Origin: Bacteroidales bacterium
GTDB lineage: Bacteria; Bacteroidota; Bacteroidia; Bacteroidales; WCHB1-69
DNA: 32,567 bases
Assembly: GCA_016285085.1 (NCBI GenBank)
Contig: JAEEQA010000020.1
Location: forward strand, 1 to 32,567
Reading direction: 5' to 3'
Below are positions 32,514 through 32,567 of the stretch, one piece after another. Numbering within the stretch: position 1 is the stretch's first letter; each line of letters opens with the position of its first letter. A program made the translations under genes and the position numbers. Below the pieces are notes generated by a model. That model saw nothing but the letters and a program-made list of their open reading frames with translations. It did no database searches and was not told where the DNA came from.

Positions 32514-32567
32514 CGGAAAACGGAAAACTGAAAATTGGGCAATGAAAAGGAATATTTTTTCAATATG

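Noticed and set aside
1-32567. CRISPR array, tRNA/rRNA, integrase or att sites around the Srf-type operon
   Set aside because: I looked for regular spaced repeats, cloverleaf sequences and recombinase motifs (for example R..Y integrase or Ser recombinase) and saw none, so there is no direct evidence for a mobile island.

Overview
The window is chromosomal DNA from an anaerobic member of the Bacteroidota, most likely Bacteroidales. Evidence for this includes repeated TAnnTTTG (-7) promoter elements with few Shine-Dalgarno sites, a signal-peptide surface protein ending in a FISUMP-type domain, SprB-like and Listeria-Bacteroides (InlB-type) repeats, and a DRTGG/PHP/HATPase gene set that usually precedes an [FeFe]-hydrogenase. 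No tRNA, rRNA, CRISPR array or intact insertion sequence was seen.

Layout. (1) 1-1895: 3' part of an elongation factor G gene (+), with Gln in place of the catalytic His of the G3 motif. (2) 1955-18617: ten co-directional, tightly packed or overlapping genes (+), the most interesting part of the window. (3) 18627-19897: hslR-like S4 gene and folD (-), convergent with the operon. (4) 20153-21133: Rpn/PD-(D/E)XK nuclease (+). (5) 21187-22923: YgiQ-type radical SAM protein (-). (6) 23193-25405: CNNM/CBS transporter-like protein plus a two-gene chromate-type transporter (+). (7) 25808-30568: a 1586-residue secreted beta-helix surface protein (+). (8) 30732-32513: DRTGG, PHP and ATP-binding proteins (+), probably the start of a hydrogenase operon running past the window edge.

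The 1955-18617 operon. The first two genes match what I know of the enterobacterial 'virulence factor' pair SrfB (actin/Hsp70-like ATPase) and SrfC (large P-loop GTPase). The third starts with a region resembling SrfA, then has two InlB-like modules, a membrane helix, a complete subtilisin domain and a C-terminal DUF2135-like beta domain. It therefore looks like a Bacteroidota SrfABC system in which the SrfA-like component has become a membrane-anchored serine protease. The remaining seven genes encode a four-helix membrane protein, a zinc-ribbon membrane protein and a second GTPase that share an N-terminal adaptor-like module, three uncharacterised envelope proteins, and a zinc-ribbon/SH3b membrane protein. 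Inference: a membrane-spanning complex in which cytoplasmic NTPase switches (SrfB, SrfC, small GTPase) control an envelope protease; its target and trigger (defence, envelope stress or interbacterial/host interaction) cannot be read from sequence.

Other points are a FolD with Ile at the catalytic Lys position, a pair of inverted structured repeats with compensatory changes near 31.9 kb, and a perfect hairpin with a loop complementary to upstream leader sequence ahead of the surface protein gene.
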